DNA from: CAYSLC01 sp964431545
GTDB taxonomy: Bacteria > Desulfobacterota > Desulfobacteria > Desulfobacterales > JAABSP01
DNA length: 10,549 nt
Assembly: GCA_964431545.1 (NCBI GenBank)
Contig: CAYSLC010000190.1
Location: 1-10,549 of the forward strand
Reading direction: 5' to 3'
Below the pieces are notes generated by a model. That model had not been told where the DNA came from. It made no database searches and worked only from the letters and a program-made list of their open reading frames with translations. Position 1 is the first letter of the stretch. Each line of letters starts with the position of its first letter. This document shows, in pieces, positions 6,950-10,549 of the stretch. Both the position numbers and the translations under genes were made by a program.

Positions 6950-8575
6950 ATGTTCCAGGAAACGCCCTTCGGCGCGGATGGGATCGAATGGATCTTTTCC
7001 GCGGAGATGACGGCGGTGGACAGGGCTGCCGCCGCTTTCCAGCGCCGGTTCGGGCGCCGGTGCGCCGGGGACCTGTTCGACGTTGCCCTGGCGCTTCGGG
7101 AGATGCTCATCAACGCCGTCGAGCACGGCAACCGGCTGGACCCGGAGCGGGCCGTCCGGTGTCGGGTTGAACCGGAGGGAACGGAGCACCTCCGCATTGA
7201 CGTGACGGACGAGGGAGAGGGATTCGACCGCGACGGGATGCGGTTCCGCCTGCCGTCGGATCCCCTGACGGACCGGCACCGGGGCCTTGCCCTGATCCAT
7301 GCCGTTGCCGACACCGTGACCTTTAACCATAAGGGCAACCGGATTTCCGCCCGGTTTCCATGCGTGCCGACGGATGCGGATGGAAGAATACCGCAAAAGA
7401 GAGATTCCATGGAGAAGCACCGGGAAATGAGAATATTGCTGGTCGAAGACGCCGCCGTCACCCGTAACATGGAACAGGGAATGCTCAGGGAACTGGGCCA
7501 CAGCAACGTACTCACGGCGGCGGACGGCGCCGAGGCCCTCCGCCTTCTCCGGGAGCGGCCGGACATCGACCTGGTCATCAGCGACTGGAACATGCCTGAA
7601 CTCACCGGCATGGAACTCCTGGAGCGGATTCGATCGGATGAGCGGTACGCCGGCCTGCCGTTCCTGATGGCGACCGCCCAGGCGGGTCGGGCCGACCGCG
7701 ATCGGGCCATGGCCGCCGGGGCCACCGGGGTCATCCCCAAGCCCTTCGACGCGGAGGAGCTACGGGAGGCCATCGCCGGGGCGTTCACCGGCGGCCGCGA
7801 CAGCGGTGCCGTGGATGACGCGCCAACGGCGGATCGGTCCCGGAAACGGGTACGGATCGTTGAAGAGGAGGAGCGGATACGGGTCACCATCGCCTCGGAA
7901 CCGGACCTGGTGGACCGGGCGGTGCGTTCGGCGGCAGTGTTCGCCGAAGGGTTCGATCCCGCCCCGTTTCCGGATCTCGAACAGGTCCTTCGGGAACTGA
8001 TGGTCAACGCCATGACCCACGGCAACCGGAACCGGCCGGACAAACGGATTTTCTGCGAGGTGACGCAACTCCGGGACGACCGGTTCAGGGTTTCGGTACG
8101 GGACGAAGGCGAGGGCTTCCATCCCCATGATACCCCGGCCCTGGTGTCGGCGGCCCCGAAATGGGAAGGGGCGAGCGGATTGGCCCGGATCCGGGCCGTC
8201 TGCGAGGGGATCGATTTCAACGAGGCGGGAACCGAGGCGATCGTACACATCCGGCGCTCCCGACAGACCCGGTACGAGGTGTCCGTGAAAGGGGATCGGG
8301 CGGTGATCCGGCCCAGCGGCAACATCACCGCCGCGTCATCGGATCGGCTGAAGGCGCACCTGGTGGACCTCTTCGACCAGGGGATCGGCCGGTTCTCATT
8401 TGATTTCAGTGCGGTGGAAGAGATCGATTCCATCAGCCTCACCCTTTTCGTCGTCTTTGTCAAAATGCTCGGAAAACGGGAAGGGGCGCCGGAACTGGAG
8501 ATCGTCCACTGCAATGACAACATCCAAAAACTGTTTACCCTGACACGGCTCGATGCCCACTATATGGTGATGTAG
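6950..8575 (+). CDS. Fusion protein: RsbW-like kinase, CheY-like receiver, second RsbW-like kinase, STAS domain
   Basis: 541 residues in one uninterrupted frame. Domain 1 (about 1-138) is a GHKL anti-sigma-factor-type serine kinase: REMLINAVEHGN (E51, N55), DEGEGFD (D87, G89, G91), RGLALIHAVAD. Domain 2 (160-280) is a receiver very like CheY: E166/D167, phospho-acceptor D212 in ISDWNMP, T242, K264. Domain 3 (about 310-436) is a second GHKL kinase: RELMVNAMTHGN (E349, N353), DEGEGFH (D385, G387, G389), GASGLARI. Domain 4 (441-541) is a STAS domain of SpoIIAA/RsbV type with EIDSISL (S494, S496) at the usual phospho-serine site. Known: RsbW/SpoIIAB kinases phosphorylate STAS antagonists, and PP2C proteins reverse this. 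Inferred: kinase, antagonist and phospho-input are joined in one cytoplasmic switch, opposed by the upstream phosphatase. The target (usually a sigma factor) is not in the window. An internal ATG at 7409 could allow a shorter receiver-kinase-STAS form. Confidence 0.93.
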   Translation: MFQETPFGADGIEWIFSAEMTAVDRAAAAFQRRFGRRCAGDLFDVALALREMLINAVEHGNRLDPERAVRCRVEPEGTEHLRIDVTDEGEGFDRDGMRFRLPSDPLTDRHRGLALIHAVADTVTFNHKGNRISARFPCVPTDADGRIPQKRDSMEKHREMRILLVEDAAVTRNMEQGMLRELGHSNVLTAADGAEALRLLRERPDIDLVISDWNMPELTGMELLERIRSDERYAGLPFLMATAQAGRADRDRAMAAGATGVIPKPFDAEELREAIAGAFTGGRDSGAVDDAPTADRSRKRVRIVEEEERIRVTIASEPDLVDRAVRSAAVFAEGFDPAPFPDLEQVLRELMVNAMTHGNRNRPDKRIFCEVTQLRDDRFRVSVRDEGEGFHPHDTPALVSAAPKWEGASGLARIRAVCEGIDFNEAGTEAIVHIRRSRQTRYEVSVKGDRAVIRPSGNITAASSDRLKAHLVDLFDQGIGRFSFDFSAVEEIDSISLTLFVVFVKMLGKREGAPELEIVHCNDNIQKLFTLTRLDAHYMVM

Positions 8576-8609
8576 GGGCGAAGGGGAATCGGAGACCGGG
8601 GCGGAACCG

Positions 8610-10549
8610 ATGCTGGACATGAGGGAATTCACGGATGAGTTCGTCGCCGAAGCCCGGGAGAACCTGGCGGGCATCGAAGGGGTGCTCATGGACCTGGAAA
8701 ACCGCGGCGATACGCCGGACCCGGAACGGGTGAACCGGGCGTTTCGCGCTGTTCATTCCATCAAGGGCGGGGCCGCGTTTCTCGGATTGACCCGGATCAA
8801 CGAGCTGAGCCATGCCATGGAATCGCTCCTGGCCCTTGTCCGGTCCCATGAGATCCGGCCCTCGGCTGCGGTCATCGACATCCTGCTGGGCGGCGTCGAT
8901 CTCTTGCGGAGGATGCTCGACAGCGTCGATGGCGCCGACGCGGTGGATATCTCCGGCACCCTGGCCGCCATCGAGGAGATCCGTTCCAGAACCCTCGATG
9001 CTGATGTGCAGGCGGACCTGGCGGTGATCCTCCCCCTGGTGGACGCACAAGGAGCGGAGGCGCCGTTTCGGATCGACCGGTTTACCCACCGCCGTATCCC
9101 CGCGTCCTCGAGTCTTTATGTGCTGGCCTATGATCTCAATGAAATGGCGACGGCGAGCCGGGAAACGCCCCTGGCGCTCATCGATGGACTCCTGGCCGCG
9201 GGGGAAATCCTGGATGCCCGGCTCGATGCCCCCGCGGACGACCTCCACGGAGATCTGGGGGGCATCCCCCTGATGTTCGAACTGCTCTATGCCACCCCTG
9301 AATCGGCCGCCGATTTGCGGGGCCGTCTCGGGAGCGGCCTTCGCCGTCTGGACAGGGTCGAATCCGGGGGCGGACCGGATACGGGCGCGTGCGAGGAGCC
9401 GGGGCCACCGGGCGCCGGCGGGGAGGGAACCACGGTCGGCATGGCCGTGCCGGAAGGGGTCACCGGGGTCCGCATCTCGGAGGAAAAGGCGGACGCCCTG
9501 GTGACCCTGGCCGGGGAATTCGTGACGGTGCAGGCCTCGCTGACGGCGGAGGCCAAATCCCTGAAACACCCCGGCCTGCTCGCCATCGCCGAGCGGGTGG
9601 AGCGGTTGTCGGCGGATCTCCGGGATGTGGCGATGGCGGTGCGGATGCTCCCCGTCCATACGGTGTTCGATCGGTTCCGACGGCTGGTGCGCGATTTATC
9701 CCGGCATCACGGGAAATCGGTCTGCCTGAAGACCGAAGGGGGAAGCGCGGAACTGGACAAAACCGTCCTGGAGGGGCTCAATGATCCGCTCACCCATATT
9801 CTCCGCAACAGCATCGACCACGGCATGGAATCCCCGGAAGAGCGGACCGCCCATGGAAAACCCGCCGAGGGCACCATCACCCTGACGGCCCAACAGGCCG
9901 GCAACCGCATGGTAATCGAGATTGCCGACGACGGGGCGGGGATCGATCCGGAAGGGGTCCGGCGCAAGGCTGTCGAAAAGGGGCTCATCGCCCCCTCGGC
10001 CCCCCTGGATGAGCCGGCGCTTCTGCGGTTGATCTTCACACCGGGGTTTTCCACCACGGAGACGATCACCGACCTGTCCGGCCGCGGCGTCGGAATGGAT
10101 GTGGTCAAGCAGTGGGTGGCGGCGATTCATGGCGACGTCGGCATCCGGAGCCGGAAGGGGCGGGGAACGACCGTTTCCCTCCACATTCCCCTCAGCATGG
10201 CCATTATCGACGGGCTCCTGGTCCGGATCGGCGAGTCCCGCTACTTCGTCCCCCTTTCCGAGGCGTCCGAGTGCATCGACCTCCGGGGGGAGGCCCTGGC
10301 CCGGGCCCGGTCCCGGGGGGCCATGGACCTGCGGGGGCGGCTCATCCCGTATATCTGTCTGGCCCAATGGCTGGCGACGGGGGCCGGCTTTCCCGCAGAC
10401 GAGTATGGGCTCATTGTCCGGAGCGGAGACGGCCTGGTGGGGCTGGGCGTCGAGAAGGTGATCGGGTTTCACCAGGCGGTGATCAAACCCCTGGGCAAAG
10501 CCTATGGGGACAATAAAGCCTTTTCCGGGTCCACCATTCTCGGCGACGG
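8610..10549 (+). CDS. cheA: Chemotaxis-type histidine kinase CheA, 3' end cut by window edge
   Basis: 646 complete codons with no stop before the window end. Hpt (P1) domain at about 5-105: phosphorylated H49 in VHSIKGGAAFLG. P2-like receiver-binding region at about 155-250. Dimerisation (P3) from about 285 (VRISEEKADALVTLAGE). Kinase domain with N box DPLTHILRNSIDHG (N400, H404), G1 box DDGAGID (D440, G442, G444), FTPGFST, and G2 box GRGVGMDVVK. The CheW-like P5 domain begins at about 526 (PLSMAIIDGLLVRIG) and is nearly complete at the cut. Role: transfers phosphate from ATP to H49 and then to receivers; the two receivers just upstream are the obvious partners. It starts 34 bases after the STAS-fusion stop without a clear ribosome binding site, so translational coupling is possible; ATG 8619, three codons in, is an alternative start. 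Receptors and CheW would be expected downstream. Confidence 0.95.
   Translation, partial: MLDMREFTDEFVAEARENLAGIEGVLMDLENRGDTPDPERVNRAFRAVHSIKGGAAFLGLTRINELSHAMESLLALVRSHEIRPSAAVIDILLGGVDLLRRMLDSVDGADAVDISGTLAAIEEIRSRTLDADVQADLAVILPLVDAQGAEAPFRIDRFTHRRIPASSSLYVLAYDLNEMATASRETPLALIDGLLAAGEILDARLDAPADDLHGDLGGIPLMFELLYATPESAADLRGRLGSGLRRLDRVESGGGPDTGACEEPGPPGAGGEGTTVGMAVPEGVTGVRISEEKADALVTLAGEFVTVQASLTAEAKSLKHPGLLAIAERVERLSADLRDVAMAVRMLPVHTVFDRFRRLVRDLSRHHGKSVCLKTEGGSAELDKTVLEGLNDPLTHILRNSIDHGMESPEERTAHGKPAEGTITLTAQQAGNRMVIEIADDGAGIDPEGVRRKAVEKGLIAPSAPLDEPALLRLIFTPGFSTTETITDLSGRGVGMDVVKQWVAAIHGDVGIRSRKGRGTTVSLHIPLSMAIIDGLLVRIGESRYFVPLSEASECIDLRGEALARARSRGAMDLRGRLIPYICLAQWLATGAGFPADEYGLIVRSGDGLVGLGVEKVIGFHQAVIKPLGKAYGDNKAFSGSTILGD

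Noticed and set aside
6706..8523. 605-codon minus-strand open frame opposite the signalling operon
   Set aside because: It lies antisense to strongly supported domains, is rich in Ser/Arg as expected from GC-rich shadow frames, and shows no motif.
8535..10472. Minus-strand frames of 374 and 258 codons (8535-9659 and 9696-10472) opposite cheA
   Set aside because: The plus strand here encodes every expected CheA motif; the antisense frames show no family features.

Overview
The window looks like part of a Gram-negative bacterial chromosome. The lipoprotein signal, the membrane protein with a probable periplasmic domain and the chemotaxis-type signalling genes point that way. The mix of a dockerin-like secreted protease, an FGE-fold protein and a CheA/partner-switch cluster would suit a deltaproteobacterial (Desulfobacterota-like) genome, but that is an impression from gene content, not proof. 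The two halves differ in base composition: the 60 bases at 10321-10380 hold 40 G/C, and the 60 bases at 4381-4440 hold 17.

Left half (1-4560, all on the minus strand, read from right to left). Three genes point the same way. The first encodes a 654-residue membrane protein: a cytoplasmic helical part with an R-x4-H (HEPN-like) motif, one membrane helix, then an FGE-sulfatase-fold domain that lacks the catalytic cysteine pair. After 32 bases comes a 680-residue probable lipoprotein with a helical TPR-like N-terminus, Ig-like strands and a CsgG/FlgT-like C-terminus. Then comes a secreted protein with a dockerin-like calcium-binding doublet. The window edge cuts it inside what looks like the start of a papain-family (C1) active-site motif. 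These three are cell-envelope proteins and may be co-transcribed.

Middle (about 4561-5690). An AT-rich divergent region of about 1.1 kb without a convincing gene. It holds a perfect 17-base palindrome (5166-5182), a GC-rich hairpin (5576-5594) and a T-rich tract before the right-hand operon.

Right half (5691-10549, plus strand, GC-rich). Three closely spaced genes form a signalling cassette: (i) a response regulator whose output is a PP2C/SpoIIE (RsbU-type) phosphatase; (ii) a 541-residue protein with the unusual order RsbW-like kinase - CheY-like receiver - second RsbW-like kinase - STAS (anti-sigma-antagonist) domain; (iii) a CheA histidine kinase, cut by the window end in its CheW-like domain. 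The likely logic is that CheA phosphorylates one or both receivers, the phosphatase and the kinase domains set the phosphorylation state of the STAS serine in opposite directions, and the result controls an unseen target. A whole partner switch fused to a receiver and placed next to CheA is the most interesting feature here. No sigma factor is visible in the window.
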